A model generated the notes under the pieces. The model made no database searches, had not been told where the DNA came from, and worked only from the letters and a program-made list of their open reading frames with translations. Source: JAFLCM01 sp046154665 (GTDB lineage: Bacteria > Planctomycetota > Phycisphaerae > Phycisphaerales > UBA1924). Taken from it: a DNA stretch of 50,139 nt. Where the stretch lies: the NCBI GenBank assembly GCA_046154665.1, contig JBJXFG010000036.1, positions 1 to 50,139 of the forward strand, written 5' to 3'. Position numbers and translations under genes: made by a program. Positions 1 to 8,333 of this stretch are shown here, piece after piece (position 1 is the stretch's first letter; each line of letters opens with the position of its first letter).

Positions 1-4
1 CTCA

Positions 5-89
5 TCCGAACCCTGAGCGCAAGCTCAGGGCCACTCCAGACACCTCTGTGCTGCCTGAAGTGGCCCTGAGCTTGCGCTCAGGGTTCGGA
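5..89. repeat. Paired-hairpin repeat, family A (perfect 30-bp inverted repeat)
   Basis: Bases 5-34 and 60-89 are exact reverse complements of each other, with a 25-nt spacer. Each 30-bp arm is itself a hairpin (CCCTGAGC / GCTCAGGG around a 4-nt loop) and the outer ends read TCCGAACCC / GGGTTCGGA. Related copies occur at 3152-3256, 6078-6153 and 44683-44781, and a single arm at 2043-2072. The layout matches REPIN/BIME elements. No transposase is seen nearby. Confidence 0.9.
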
Positions 90-257
90 CAGAAGATGCA
101 CCACCGCAACGTCCGAGATGGAATCCCAGGGAAGTCCCGCGTCATTCGCGGGAAACACCGCATTGCACGGCCCCTGGCGCGAATGTGATTCTCTTGGTGT
201 CAGACGCGATCGCCGCGGCTGAAACACAAGCACGCAAGCATCACGAAGGAGCCAGCC

Positions 258-446
258 ATGCAGTTCGAACAGCCCACCCTCCGCCTGACCGGTACTGACT
301 TCGCCGCCCGCAACGCCCAGGAGCGTGCCGACCGGTTCAACGAGGCGGTGCAGTGCTTCATCGATGCGATGAACCGCGCGTCGTCGGGCCTGAAGAACAT
401 GGGCGAGTCGTGGGAGCGGGCCCCGATGATCGTGGCGACGAAGTAA
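258..446 (+). CDS. Small hypothetical protein (62 aa)
   Basis: A 62-residue reading frame with a clear ribosome binding site (GAAGGAG about 7 nt upstream of the ATG). I do not recognise a family. The protein is soluble-looking, with no signal peptide or membrane segment, and has a probable central helix around residues 20-45 (AQERADRFNEAVQCFIDAMNR). It stands alone between a paired-hairpin repeat upstream and a short hairpin (462-493) downstream that could terminate it. The good RBS and the amphipathic helical composition make it more likely real than a chance frame, but there is no functional clue. Confidence 0.55.
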   Translation: MQFEQPTLRLTGTDFAARNAQERADRFNEAVQCFIDAMNRASSGLKNMGESWERAPMIVATK

Positions 447-461
447 CCGGCATGCGGACGC

Positions 462-493
462 GGCACTGATCCGATGACGGGTCAGTGGCACGA
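462..493. repeat. Short hairpin with a GTGGCAC end (family B remnant or terminator)
   Basis: GGCACTGATCC pairs with GGGTCAGTG across a 6-nt loop and runs into GTGGCAC, the terminus of the longer family B paired-hairpin elements at 15546, 31341, 32395 and 46462. It lies just after the small gene ending at 446 and may act as its transcription terminator, although there is no U-run. Confidence 0.5.
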
Positions 494-527
494 CAACGGC
501 ACCGGAGTGACGGGGCGACGAAAAGCC

Positions 528-533
528 TAAACT
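528..533 (+). promoter_or_regulatory. Candidate leaderless -10 hexamer of hldE (TAAACT)
   Basis: TAAACT ends exactly 6 nt before the hldE ATG, and there is no Shine-Dalgarno sequence in between. That geometry predicts transcription starting at or next to the A of the ATG. The same 6-nt spacing is seen at four other genes in this window (6049, 8292, 14518, 18745). No convincing -35 is visible. Confidence 0.4.
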
Positions 534-539
534 CCTCGG

Positions 540-2078
540 ATGCCCCACCTGCTCGAGCACCTGGACCAATGGAAGCCGTTCCGCGCGGTGGTGGTGGGGG
601 ACTTCATGCTCGACCAGCTCGTTTACGGCGACGCCGAGCGCCTCAGCGCCGACGGGCCCGCCCCGGTGCTTCACGCCAAGCGGACCGAGTCAATGCCGGG
701 CGGGGCGGCGAACGTGTGCATGGACCTCGTGGCGCTTCGCGGGCACGTCGAGGCCATCGGGGTGGTGGGCGACGACGCCCACGCCGACGCGCTCCGCCGC
801 GCGATGCACGACGCCGGTGTCTCGACCGACGGGCTCATCCGTGACGCCGCGCGGCCGACCACCGTGAAGCAGAATCTCGTGGGTCTGGCCCAGTCGCGCC
901 ACCCGCAGAAGATGTTCCGCGTCGACTACGAATCGCGCGAACCCATCTCCGGCGTGGCTCTGGAGCGGCTCATCGCGGCGTTCGAATCTCGGGTCGCCTC
1001 GTGCGACGTTGTCGCCATCGAGGACTACAACAAGGGCGTGTGTACGCCCGAGGTGTGCCGGCGCGTCATCGACGCGGCCCGGAAGCACGGCAAGCCCGTG
1101 CTCGTCGACCCCGCGAAACTCTCGGACTATTCCAAGTACCGCGGCTGCGCCTCGATCACGCCCAACCGCAACGAGGCCGAACTCGCCGCGGGCATGAAGA
1201 CCCACCCCGGGGCCGACCCCGCGCACAACGGCGAAGTCGCCCGCGCCCTGCTCGACCAGCTCGAAGCCGAAGCCGTCGTTCTCACGCTCGACAAGCACGG
1301 GGCCCTCTTGCTCGAGCGCGGCGGGCGTCCCATCCACGTGCCGACCGTTGCACGCGAGGTCTACGACGTCACCGGCGCGGGCGACATGATGCTCGCGGCC
1401 CTCATGGCCGCGCGGGCCAACGGCGTGTCGTGGCCCGACGCCGTGAGATTCGCGAACGCCGCCGCCGGGCTCGCGGTCGAGGTCTTCGGCGTGCAGCCCA
1501 TCCCGCTCGAACGCATCCACCGCAGCCTGATCACGCAGCACCTGCCCCGCCACAGCAAGCGGCGCACGCTGGACGAAGCGGCGATCGAAGTCGCCGCCGC
1601 GCGGCGCGAAGGCCGACGCATCGTCTTCACCAACGGCTGCTTCGACATCATCCACAGCGGGCACATCAAGCTGCTGCGCGAGGCCGGGGCGCAGGGCGAT
1701 CTGCTGGTGGTCGCCATCAACAGCGACGCGAGCGTCCGCCGACAGAACAAGGGCCCGGAGCGCCCGATCCATCCTGAAGATGATCGCGCCGACGTGCTGA
1801 GCGAGATGGAGTCGGTGGGCATCGTGGTGGTCTTTGATGACGACACGCCGGAGAAGGTTCTCGAACGGTTGCGCCCCGACGTGCTGTGCAAGGGCGCCGA
1901 CTACACCCGCGAGCGTGTGGTGGGGGGCGATTTCGTCGAGTCCAATGGCGGGCGCGTGCACCTCATCCCCATCGCCGAGGGTCGCAGCACGACCAGCGCC
2001 GTGAAGAAGTTGGGGCGCGCTGGCGGAACCGAAGACTGTCCAACCGAGCCCCGAGCGCACGCTCGGGGCCAAGGCTGA
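540..2078 (+). CDS. hldE: Bifunctional heptose-7-phosphate kinase / heptose-1-phosphate adenylyltransferase HldE (RfaE)
   Basis: A 512-aa two-domain enzyme of ADP-heptose synthesis, which feeds the LPS inner core. Residues 1-325 are a PfkB/ribokinase-fold kinase: GGAANV near residue 55 and the anion-hole/catalytic motif DVTGAGD near 275-281. Residues 345-495 are a nucleotidyltransferase: TNGCFDIIHSGH near 364-374 (the HxGH motif) and NKGPERPI near 401. The order kinase then adenylyltransferase is that of E. coli HldE, and the length is normal apart from about 15 extra C-terminal residues. Those are encoded by a single arm of the family A palindromic repeat (2043-2072) and contain the stop codon region. 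The start is the ATG at 540, which has no SD and sits 6 nt after TAAACT. nadC follows 50 nt downstream on the same strand. Confidence 0.95.
   Translation: MPHLLEHLDQWKPFRAVVVGDFMLDQLVYGDAERLSADGPAPVLHAKRTESMPGGAANVCMDLVALRGHVEAIGVVGDDAHADALRRAMHDAGVSTDGLIRDAARPTTVKQNLVGLAQSRHPQKMFRVDYESREPISGVALERLIAAFESRVASCDVVAIEDYNKGVCTPEVCRRVIDAARKHGKPVLVDPAKLSDYSKYRGCASITPNRNEAELAAGMKTHPGADPAHNGEVARALLDQLEAEAVVLTLDKHGALLLERGGRPIHVPTVAREVYDVTGAGDMMLAALMAARANGVSWPDAVRFANAAAGLAVEVFGVQPIPLERIHRSLITQHLPRHSKRRTLDEAAIEVAAARREGRRIVFTNGCFDIIHSGHIKLLREAGAQGDLLVVAINSDASVRRQNKGPERPIHPEDDRADVLSEMESVGIVVVFDDDTPEKVLERLRPDVLCKGADYTRERVVGGDFVESNGGRVHLIPIAEGRSTTSAVKKLGRAGGTEDCPTEPRAHARGQG
2043..2072. repeat. Single arm of family A palindrome inside the hldE 3' end
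   Basis: CCCCGAGC and GCTCGGGG pair around the loop GCAC (2049-2068), with the same flanks as the other family A arms. It lies inside the reading frame and encodes the last residues of HldE (TEPRAHARGQG). Confidence 0.8.
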
Positions 2079-2128
2079 AGCGAGGACTCTCGCCCACGAG
2101 TTCGATCTCGAGCGCCCGCGTGTTTCCG

Positions 2129-3127
2129 ATGCAACCCCTCGACCTCAACACCCTCCCGCTGCCCGATCTCTACTTCACGCTCGCGCGCTCCGGCCTGGTC
2201 CGTGCTCTCATCGAACTCGCCCGCGATGAGGACATCGGCTTCGGCCACCCCGGATCGGCGGGCGCTGATCCCACGTCGTTCAGTATCGGCGACCCTCGCG
2301 CGACCATGACGGCGCATGTCAACGCCCGTGAAGCCATGACCGTCGCGGGGCTCGAAACCGTGCCCGAGATCATCCGCGCTTTCAAGTCCAGCGTGATGTG
2401 CGAAGCGTTGGCGGCGGACGGTGACGCCGTGGAAAAGGGCCGAATGCTCGCCACGCTCACCGGCCCGCGCCGCGAGGTGCTGATGATCGAGCGCACGCTG
2501 CTCAATCTCGTCTCACGGCTCAGCGGCGTGGCGACGCTGACGCGCGCGTTCGTCACTCGCATGAACGCCGAAGCACCGGGAACAAGGGCGCGCCTGTTCG
2601 ATACCCGCAAGACCACGCCCGGCCTGCGGATGCTTGAGAAGTACGCCGTGCGCTGCGGCGGGGGCTTCTGCCACCGGCTGGGCCTCTACGACGCGGTGCT
2701 GTTCAAGGACAACCATGTGGCGGCGCTCGCGCCGGGCGAGTTCGCGAGGGCGATCGCGCTGGCGGCTTCCCGCGCCAAGCAATCGGCGGGCACCCCCATG
2801 CGCTTTTTCGAGGTCGAGGTCGATTCTCTCGAACAGCTCGACGCGCTGCTGCACCTGCAGCCCGAGAAGGGCGTCAAGGGCTTCGCCGGCGGCGGGACGA
2901 TTGAGTTCACCCTGCTCGACAACATGACCTCCGAGCAACTCCGCGAAGCGGTGCGCCGGCGCGACCACGCGCCGACCGACTGGGCTCGGCACATCCAGCT
3001 CGAAGCCAGCGGCGGCGTGCGGCTCGAGACCATCGGCGCCATCGCCGCCACCGGCGTCGAACGCATCTCGTGCGGGGCCCTCACGCACCAAGCGGTGAGC
3101 GTCGACATCGGCCTTGATGCGGGCTGA
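2129..3127 (+). CDS. nadC: Nicotinate-nucleotide pyrophosphorylase (carboxylating), quinolinate phosphoribosyltransferase NadC
   Basis: A 332-aa enzyme converting quinolinate and PRPP to nicotinate mononucleotide in de novo NAD synthesis. Family motifs are present in order: RTLLNLVSRLSGVATLT near residues 121-137, FDTRKTTPGLRMLEKYAV near 157-174, GGGFCHRLGLYDAVLFKDNH near 177-196, LLDNM near 267 and LEASGGV near 291. The Asn usual in GGGxNHR is Cys here (GGGFCHR), while the phosphate- and quinolinate-contacting Arg and Lys positions remain. The ATG at 2129 is the first methionine consistent with the family N-terminus; the reading frame is open further upstream but overlaps hldE. The gene ends 160 nt before the convergent M1 peptidase, with a paired-hairpin repeat in the gap. 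Confidence 0.93.
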   Translation: MQPLDLNTLPLPDLYFTLARSGLVRALIELARDEDIGFGHPGSAGADPTSFSIGDPRATMTAHVNAREAMTVAGLETVPEIIRAFKSSVMCEALAADGDAVEKGRMLATLTGPRREVLMIERTLLNLVSRLSGVATLTRAFVTRMNAEAPGTRARLFDTRKTTPGLRMLEKYAVRCGGGFCHRLGLYDAVLFKDNHVAALAPGEFARAIALAASRAKQSAGTPMRFFEVEVDSLEQLDALLHLQPEKGVKGFAGGGTIEFTLLDNMTSEQLREAVRRRDHAPTDWARHIQLEASGGVRLETIGAIAATGVERISCGALTHQAVSVDIGLDAG

Positions 3128-3151
3128 AGCGGGCTCGCGAAGAATTGCTCA

Positions 3152-3256
3152 TCCGAACCCCGAGCGCAAGCTCGGGGCCACGATCCGAAGACGGCAGCCG
3201 CGATTCACGCCATGAGTGCTCGGCGCGTGGCCCTGAGCTTGCGCTCAGGGCTCGGA
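3152..3256. repeat. Paired-hairpin repeat, family A, at a convergent junction
   Basis: Arm 1 is at 3152-3181 and arm 2 at 3227-3256, in inverted orientation. Each forms a hairpin (CCCCGAGC/GCTCGGGG and CCCTGAGC/GCTCAGGG), with TCCGAACCC-type outer ends. The stems of the two arms differ at compensating positions. It sits between the stops of nadC and the minus-strand M1 peptidase, where it could terminate both transcripts. Confidence 0.85.
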
Positions 3257-3288
3257 TGATTCGAGGGGGCTCGGATGACCCTTGCACG

Positions 3289-6042
3289 CTACTTCTTCTC
3301 GATCTCATCCTTCATCTTCTGCTTCAGCAGCTCAAGCTCTCGGCGCAGCCGTTCGAGCTCCGCGTTCACGCCGTCGACTGATTTGTCTGCGTTCGCCGCG
3401 GCGGCGAGTTGAGCGCGGGCCTCTTCCAGCCGCTCGCGCCAGACCGGGTCGCGGGCCGAAGCGATCGCACGCGCGAGGTCGTCAAGGCCACGCTTGTCCT
3501 TCGCCTCCACCAGCGCCGCCGCGGCGGCGCCGCGCGGGCGCGCTTCGCGGTCGATGACCAGCGGCGCGAGGGCGGCGTAGGCCTTGTCGGTGTCGTGGCG
3601 TGCGAGCCTGCCGACCACCTCCGCCGCGACGCCCCGGGTCCGCGTCAGCACGCCGGGGCGCGTCAGCGGGATGGCCGCGTCGAGCGCCTCCTTCAGGTTG
3701 AGGTCCGCGAGCGCGCGGAGCGCCGTCTGGCGGAGCGTGTCGTCGCGCGATTCGCTGCCCAGCGCCGCGACGATCACCTGCAAGTCTTCGGCACGCCCGC
3801 GCTTGCCCACCGCTTCGATCGCCGCCGCCCGCACCGCGTACGACTCGTCCTCGGTCCCCGCGACGCGGGTGAGCGCGTCCAGCGCCTCGGCGGTGTTCGC
3901 CGACGCCAAGCCGCGCACGATCCCCAGCCGCACCCGCGCGTTCTCGATCGCGCCCATTTTCGAGTCTGCCTCGCCCGCCCGCGCCGCTTCCAGCACCGCG
4001 TCGGCGCGACCCAACTTGCCCAGACTCATCGCCGCCTCGGCGCGTACCGCGGCGTTTTCCTGCGAGTTCCGCACCGCCCCCGCCAACGCCTGCACCGCCT
4101 CGGCGCTCCCGGTGTTGCGCGAGAGCGCCCGCGCCGCATCAACTCGGCTCGGCGCCGTCGGGCCCTCGTTCAACTGCGTGATGAAGCGCCGCGTCGGCTG
4201 CTCCACCGTCAAGTCCGCCAGCACCGTGAGCATCGGATCAACCACGACCATCTCCGGCTCGGCGTCGAGCTTCATCCGCCGCTCGTGACGCCGGCCGTCC
4301 ACCGGGATCGTCACATCGCTCCGCTGACCCTTCACACGCACCACCACCGGCAGATCGAACACGAACGCGGGCAGCTCGGCGTCGATGTGCTGACGCTGCT
4401 CCACCACGATCGCCAGCTCCGAGGCTTGCGCGTCCCACTCCGCCTTCACATGCAGCCTCGGCGTTCCCGGCCGCAGCGTCCACTGCTCGAAGAACCGCTC
4501 CAGCGACACGCCGCTGACTTCTTCGAGCACGCGCCGGAACTGGTCTGTCTCGGCGGTCTGGTGCTGGTAGCGTTTCACATACGCGCGCACGCCCGCGAAG
4601 AAGACCTCTTCGCCCAGCTTCATCCGCAGCATGTGCAGCACGCTGGCACCCTTGGGGTATGGGTTGCTGGTGCGCCGGAAGACTTCCCACGGGTGCTCGT
4701 AGACGTTCGAGACCATGCCTGGGCGAGCGCGATCCTCGGCGGAAGCGCCGGGTGCGATCTGGTCCGCCGCCGCCACGCCGCGCATCGAGCCGTGCATTGA
4801 CATGAGATAGCCGTTCTGCAGCGCCGCGGGCCCGCCGTCAAACCCGTCGCGGGCCTCGTACCACAGGGCGGTGCTGTAGGTGGCCCAGCCTTCGTTGAGC
4901 CAGATGTGGGCCCAGGTGTTGCAGGTGATCAGGTCGCCGAACCACTGGTGGGCGAGCTCGTGCGAGATGAGCCCGTCGAGGTCGCCGTCGCGCAGCGATT
5001 TGTCATCGAGGATCGCCGTGTCGTACATCGTCGTGGCGGAGGTGTTCTCCATCCCGCCCGCGCCGAAGTTCCACACGATCACCTGGGCGTACTTCTCCCA
5101 CGGGTAGGGCACGCCGAAGCGGCGCTCGAAGACCTCCATCATGTCAGCGGTTCGCCCGTAGGTGCGGGCCACGTCAGCGCCCCGCCCCAGCGGGGCGTAC
5201 ACGGGCATCGGCACGCGGTGCTGCGCGCCGTCGAGCGTCGCGACATCAACAATGTCCCACTTGCCCACAGCCATCATCACCAGGTAGTTCACATGATCGC
5301 CGGCCTGCTCCCACACAAACGTGCTCCGACCGTCTTTGGTGTTCGTCCCCTTGAGCGCGCCGTTGGCCACCGCCTGATAGCCCTCCGGCACCGTGATCTC
5401 GAGCCGCGTGCTCAGCCGCTCGTTGGGAAAATCGTGCGACGGGAACCACCAGCGGTTCGTCTCGGGCTGGCCCTGGGTGTGGATCTGCGCCGGTCTGCCC
5501 TTCCACTCTGGAGATTCCGGCGTCCAGAACAGCCCCTCCGGCGGATCGTTCAGCGCGTACCTGACCTCCAGCGTCACCGGCTTGCCGACTTCGAGCTCGG
5601 GGCTGAACGACACGCTCAGCACGCGGTCGTCGTAGGTCGCCGTGACCTTCGCACCCGCGCCGCCTTCGACCAGGTTCACCGCGTCCGCCGCGATCGTCAT
5701 CTGCTCGGCGTTCAGCCGCAGCGTGCCCAGCGCCTTTCCGATCGGCGTGAACGTCAGCCGCGACACACCCGTCAGCCGTGGCGTGTTCATGTCCGGGATG
5801 TCGAGCTTCAGCGTCATCGACGCAAAATCAACCAGCCGGTCCGGCGGGAAGTTCCGCAGGTCGCGCCCCGTCGCCGAGTGGAACCGCAGGCGTTCGGCAC
5901 CCGGAGCCGCGACGCCGAAGCCGTGACGCTGCAGCCATCCCAGTCGCGCCTCGTGGCACTCGCAGCGCCATTCCCGCGCCACGACAGACGACGAACAAAG
6001 TAGTGAGACGGCAAGCGCCACGACACGGTGGGGTCGGATCAT
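3289..6042 (-). CDS. M1 family metallo-aminopeptidase with C-terminal HEAT repeats
   Basis: A 917-aa exported zinc peptidase. The start chosen is the ATG at 6042, because it opens a signal peptide (MIRPHRVVALAVSLLCSSSVVA); a longer in-frame start at 6156 would add residues translated from a palindromic repeat. M1 motifs: GGMEN near residue 332, HELAHQWFGD near 358 (HExxH zinc ligands) and NEGWATY near 383 (third ligand Glu). An N-terminal beta-sandwich precedes the catalytic domain. From about residue 640 to 870 there are alpha-helical HEAT-like repeats (for example VRAEAAMSLGKLGRADAV), and the protein ends in a charged coiled coil (ELERLRRELELLKQKMK). No SD precedes the start; GATACT lies 6 nt upstream. 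It probably trims peptides outside the cytoplasm. Confidence 0.9.
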   Translation of the reverse strand: MIRPHRVVALAVSLLCSSSVVAREWRCECHEARLGWLQRHGFGVAAPGAERLRFHSATGRDLRNFPPDRLVDFASMTLKLDIPDMNTPRLTGVSRLTFTPIGKALGTLRLNAEQMTIAADAVNLVEGGAGAKVTATYDDRVLSVSFSPELEVGKPVTLEVRYALNDPPEGLFWTPESPEWKGRPAQIHTQGQPETNRWWFPSHDFPNERLSTRLEITVPEGYQAVANGALKGTNTKDGRSTFVWEQAGDHVNYLVMMAVGKWDIVDVATLDGAQHRVPMPVYAPLGRGADVARTYGRTADMMEVFERRFGVPYPWEKYAQVIVWNFGAGGMENTSATTMYDTAILDDKSLRDGDLDGLISHELAHQWFGDLITCNTWAHIWLNEGWATYSTALWYEARDGFDGGPAALQNGYLMSMHGSMRGVAAADQIAPGASAEDRARPGMVSNVYEHPWEVFRRTSNPYPKGASVLHMLRMKLGEEVFFAGVRAYVKRYQHQTAETDQFRRVLEEVSGVSLERFFEQWTLRPGTPRLHVKAEWDAQASELAIVVEQRQHIDAELPAFVFDLPVVVRVKGQRSDVTIPVDGRRHERRMKLDAEPEMVVVDPMLTVLADLTVEQPTRRFITQLNEGPTAPSRVDAARALSRNTGSAEAVQALAGAVRNSQENAAVRAEAAMSLGKLGRADAVLEAARAGEADSKMGAIENARVRLGIVRGLASANTAEALDALTRVAGTEDESYAVRAAAIEAVGKRGRAEDLQVIVAALGSESRDDTLRQTALRALADLNLKEALDAAIPLTRPGVLTRTRGVAAEVVGRLARHDTDKAYAALAPLVIDREARPRGAAAAALVEAKDKRGLDDLARAIASARDPVWRERLEEARAQLAAAANADKSVDGVNAELERLRRELELLKQKMKDEIEKK

Positions 6043-6048
6043 GCCCGG

Positions 6049-6054
6049 AGTATC
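6049..6054 (-). promoter_or_regulatory. Candidate leaderless -10 hexamer (GATACT) of the M1 peptidase
   Basis: On the minus strand GATACT ends 6 nt before the ATG at 6042, with no SD between. The geometry is the same as at hldE, the AlkP-TPR gene, the second M1 peptidase and rlmN. The first base of the hexamer deviates from the usual T. Confidence 0.35.
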
Positions 6055-6077
6055 GCGGGCGAGGGGCCGCGCGTCCA

Positions 6078-6153
6078 TCCGAGCCCCGAGCGCAATCTCG
6101 GGGCCACTTCCCGCGATCCAAGCGTGGCCCCGAGCTCGCGCTCGGAGATCGGA
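6078..6153. repeat. Paired-hairpin repeat, family A
   Basis: Two inverted arms (6078-6107 and 6124-6153) carry the GAGCCCCGAGC / GCTCGGGGC-type hairpins and TCCGA/TCGGA ends, with some mismatches. It lies between two co-directional minus-strand genes, after the AlkP-TPR gene stop (6168) and before the M1 peptidase start. Confidence 0.8.
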
Positions 6154-6167
6154 CATGCAAGAAAAAC

Positions 6168-8285
6168 CTACTCGCTCAGCGGATCCACGAATCCCCCAGT
6201 CTTCCCGATCCGCCCCATCAACTCCTCCGCAATCCCGCGGTGTTTCGAGGCCGAGGCTTCATCGCCGCGCCGCGCATGCACTGCCGCCAGATACCGGTGC
6301 GCATCCAGATACCCCGGCTGCATCGAGATCGCGATGTTCAAGAACTGCAAGGCGTGAGCAAACTCCTTCTCACCCGTCGCCACGCCGTGATGCGCCAGGC
6401 ACGCCCCGAGCGTGTAGTGCGCCTCGGGCAGAAAATGCTGCAGCTGCACCGCCTCGAACGCGTGCTCCGCCGCGGGCTCGAAGTTTTTGCGGAGCATCTC
6501 GGCCTGGGCCAGCCCCAGGCGTGCCCGCGCGTGGTGGGGGTCCGTCGCCGCCGCGCGCCCGAACACCCGCAGCGCGTTCTGGGCGTCTTTCATTTCGAGA
6601 TACGCCGTGCCCAGCAGGCAGTCGCGGTCAGGGTTGGGCTTGTCGCTCGCCGCGGCCTCGCGCTCGAGCCGCTGCGCCGCCTCGCCCGGCTTGCCCTCGG
6701 CGATGAGCGCCCCTGCCAGCACCATCGCCGCGTCGGCATGCCCCGGGCACCGCGACAGAAACCCCTCGACCACCACCCGCGCCCGCTCAAACTGCCCCGC
6801 GTTGTACAGGTTCTGCGCCAGCGTGATCGCGTAACGCGCCTCCTCGGGCTTGGATTCCGACAGCGGCCCCAGCAGCTCGATCGCCGCGAGGAAGTCGCCC
6901 CGCGCCTGCTTCACCACCGCCAGGTTGAACCGCGTCTCACGATCCACGTTGTCGAGCATCGCCTGCTCATCGCCCGACATGTCGGCGAGGTACCCCAGCT
7001 CGATGAGCTGCTTGATCGACTGCGCCGATTCGAGCGTGTCCACCCGCATGTCCGCCGGGTGCATGCCGGACGCGCCGGGTTCGGCGCCCTCCACAGCATC
7101 CCAGGATTCGATCCGCTCCAGCACGGGCGAATGCTCGAACGCCTCCACCAGCACGCGGCCATCCATGTCCAGCCCTGTCGGCAGACCCAGCAGCGTCAGC
7201 GCCGTCGGCGTGATATCGAGCAACGTCGCCCCCAACACTTCGCGCGGCGCTTGCGGCGTACTCCGTGCGACGATTCCACCATTCTCCGGCCCCGCGATGA
7301 TCAGCACGCCGTGTTCGCGGTGCCACGTCGCATCCAGCGCCGCGTGCTTGTCGTCCGCCGCGGGAGGCGTCGCGGGACGCAGGTGATCGCTGTGAAACCC
7401 GTGATCGCTCAGCAGGATCACGCACGCCTCGGGCCCGGCCAGCGCGATGAGCTCGCCGAGCATCCGATCTTGCAGCTCGTAGACGCCGTCCATCACGCCC
7501 TTGAACACGTTGAAATCCCGCTCGCTCACGCCGGCCATCTTCGGCGGGTGAAACCCCATGAAATGATGCCCGAAAACGTCAATCGCCTCGTTGAATACCA
7601 TCGCGCAGTCCCACCCCCCGGAGCCGCCGGCTTTCATCGCCCGCTTCGCGATCGCATGCACCGTGTGCGCCTGCGCCAGCAGCCGCTGCAACAGCCCGAC
7701 GCGCACGTCCGAAGGCGGCAGCTTCGCAAACTCCGGCGCCAGCGCCCGTAGCTCCTTCGGGTCGACGCGCGACGGGTGGACCCGCGCCTCGCCAACCAAC
7801 CCGGCCAACTCCTCAGGATGCACGCACCCCGGCGTCAGCGGCCACGGTTCCTTCGCGCCGCGCGGGCAACCCTCGCCGTACATGTTCGACACGCACACCC
7901 CCCCCCCACGGATCGGCTCGGCAGGGTGCGAGGCGTACCAGCCCACCACCACCGTGCGCAGCCCGCGCTGCGAGAGCATGTTCCACAGCGCCTTGGTCTT
8001 CCGAGTGGTGCTCGTCGAAGGACGGATGCCCGCGCCGGTCGGTTCCGGTTCAACGAAGTTGAGGATGCCGTGCTTGTCGGCCCGCTTGCCGGTCGCCACC
8101 GAGTTCCACAGCAGCGGCGAGAGCCGCGGCTCGAGCGTGCGCAGGTCGGCCCGCACGCCGCGCTGCAGCAGCCGGCGCACGTTGGGCAGCCGCCCACGGA
8201 CCATCAGCGGGTCCATGAGTTTCCAGTCGGCGGCGTCCCAGCCGACGATAAGCAGTTTCTCCGCCAAGCGATTCGCAGTTGCCAT
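6168..8285 (-). CDS. Alkaline phosphatase superfamily (type I phosphodiesterase-like) protein with C-terminal TPRs
   Basis: A 705-aa protein. Residues about 10-390 form an AlkP-superfamily phosphodiesterase domain: VGWDAADW (13-20, metal Asp), LLWNSVATGKRADKHGI near 57-73 (the nucleophile position is Ser or Thr in this motif), IDVFGHHFMG near 238 and SDHGFH near 297 (metal Asp and His). Residues about 410-700 are TPR-like helical pairs (ARLGLAQAEMLRKNFEPAAEHA). There is no signal peptide, so the site is probably cytoplasmic; the substrate is unknown. The coding strand has a run of ten G at 7898-7907 (encoding GGGV), a likely slippage or sequencing-error site. The ATG at 8285 has no SD, and TAGCAT lies 6 nt upstream. 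Confidence 0.85.
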   Translation of the reverse strand: MATANRLAEKLLIVGWDAADWKLMDPLMVRGRLPNVRRLLQRGVRADLRTLEPRLSPLLWNSVATGKRADKHGILNFVEPEPTGAGIRPSTSTTRKTKALWNMLSQRGLRTVVVGWYASHPAEPIRGGGVCVSNMYGEGCPRGAKEPWPLTPGCVHPEELAGLVGEARVHPSRVDPKELRALAPEFAKLPPSDVRVGLLQRLLAQAHTVHAIAKRAMKAGGSGGWDCAMVFNEAIDVFGHHFMGFHPPKMAGVSERDFNVFKGVMDGVYELQDRMLGELIALAGPEACVILLSDHGFHSDHLRPATPPAADDKHAALDATWHREHGVLIIAGPENGGIVARSTPQAPREVLGATLLDITPTALTLLGLPTGLDMDGRVLVEAFEHSPVLERIESWDAVEGAEPGASGMHPADMRVDTLESAQSIKQLIELGYLADMSGDEQAMLDNVDRETRFNLAVVKQARGDFLAAIELLGPLSESKPEEARYAITLAQNLYNAGQFERARVVVEGFLSRCPGHADAAMVLAGALIAEGKPGEAAQRLEREAAASDKPNPDRDCLLGTAYLEMKDAQNALRVFGRAAATDPHHARARLGLAQAEMLRKNFEPAAEHAFEAVQLQHFLPEAHYTLGACLAHHGVATGEKEFAHALQFLNIAISMQPGYLDAHRYLAAVHARRGDEASASKHRGIAEELMGRIGKTGGFVDPLSE

Positions 8286-8291
8286 CGCCTC

Positions 8292-8297
8292 ATGCTA
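8292..8297 (-). promoter_or_regulatory. Candidate leaderless -10 hexamer (TAGCAT) of the AlkP-TPR gene
   Basis: On the minus strand TAGCAT ends 6 nt before the ATG at 8285. The 6-nt spacer GAGGCG is too close to serve as an SD. The spacing repeats at other SD-less genes in the window. No -35 was recognised. Confidence 0.4.
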
Positions 8298-8333
8298 CCG
8301 GGCGACGCTCGGTGGCTCATCCGACGCCGGCTC

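Noticed and set aside
690..2072. A 460-aa minus-strand frame opposite hldE
   Set aside because: It is antisense to HldE, which has all its catalytic motifs; the composition is that of a GC-rich shadow.
3409..4800. A 463-aa plus-strand frame opposite the M1 peptidase
   Set aside because: Arg/His-rich and featureless, antisense to the HEAT and catalytic regions of the peptidase.
6043..6156. N-terminal extension of the M1 peptidase to 6156
   Set aside because: The added residues (containing a GPEIALGARM-type peptide) are translated from the family A repeat, whereas the ATG at 6042 opens a proper signal peptide.
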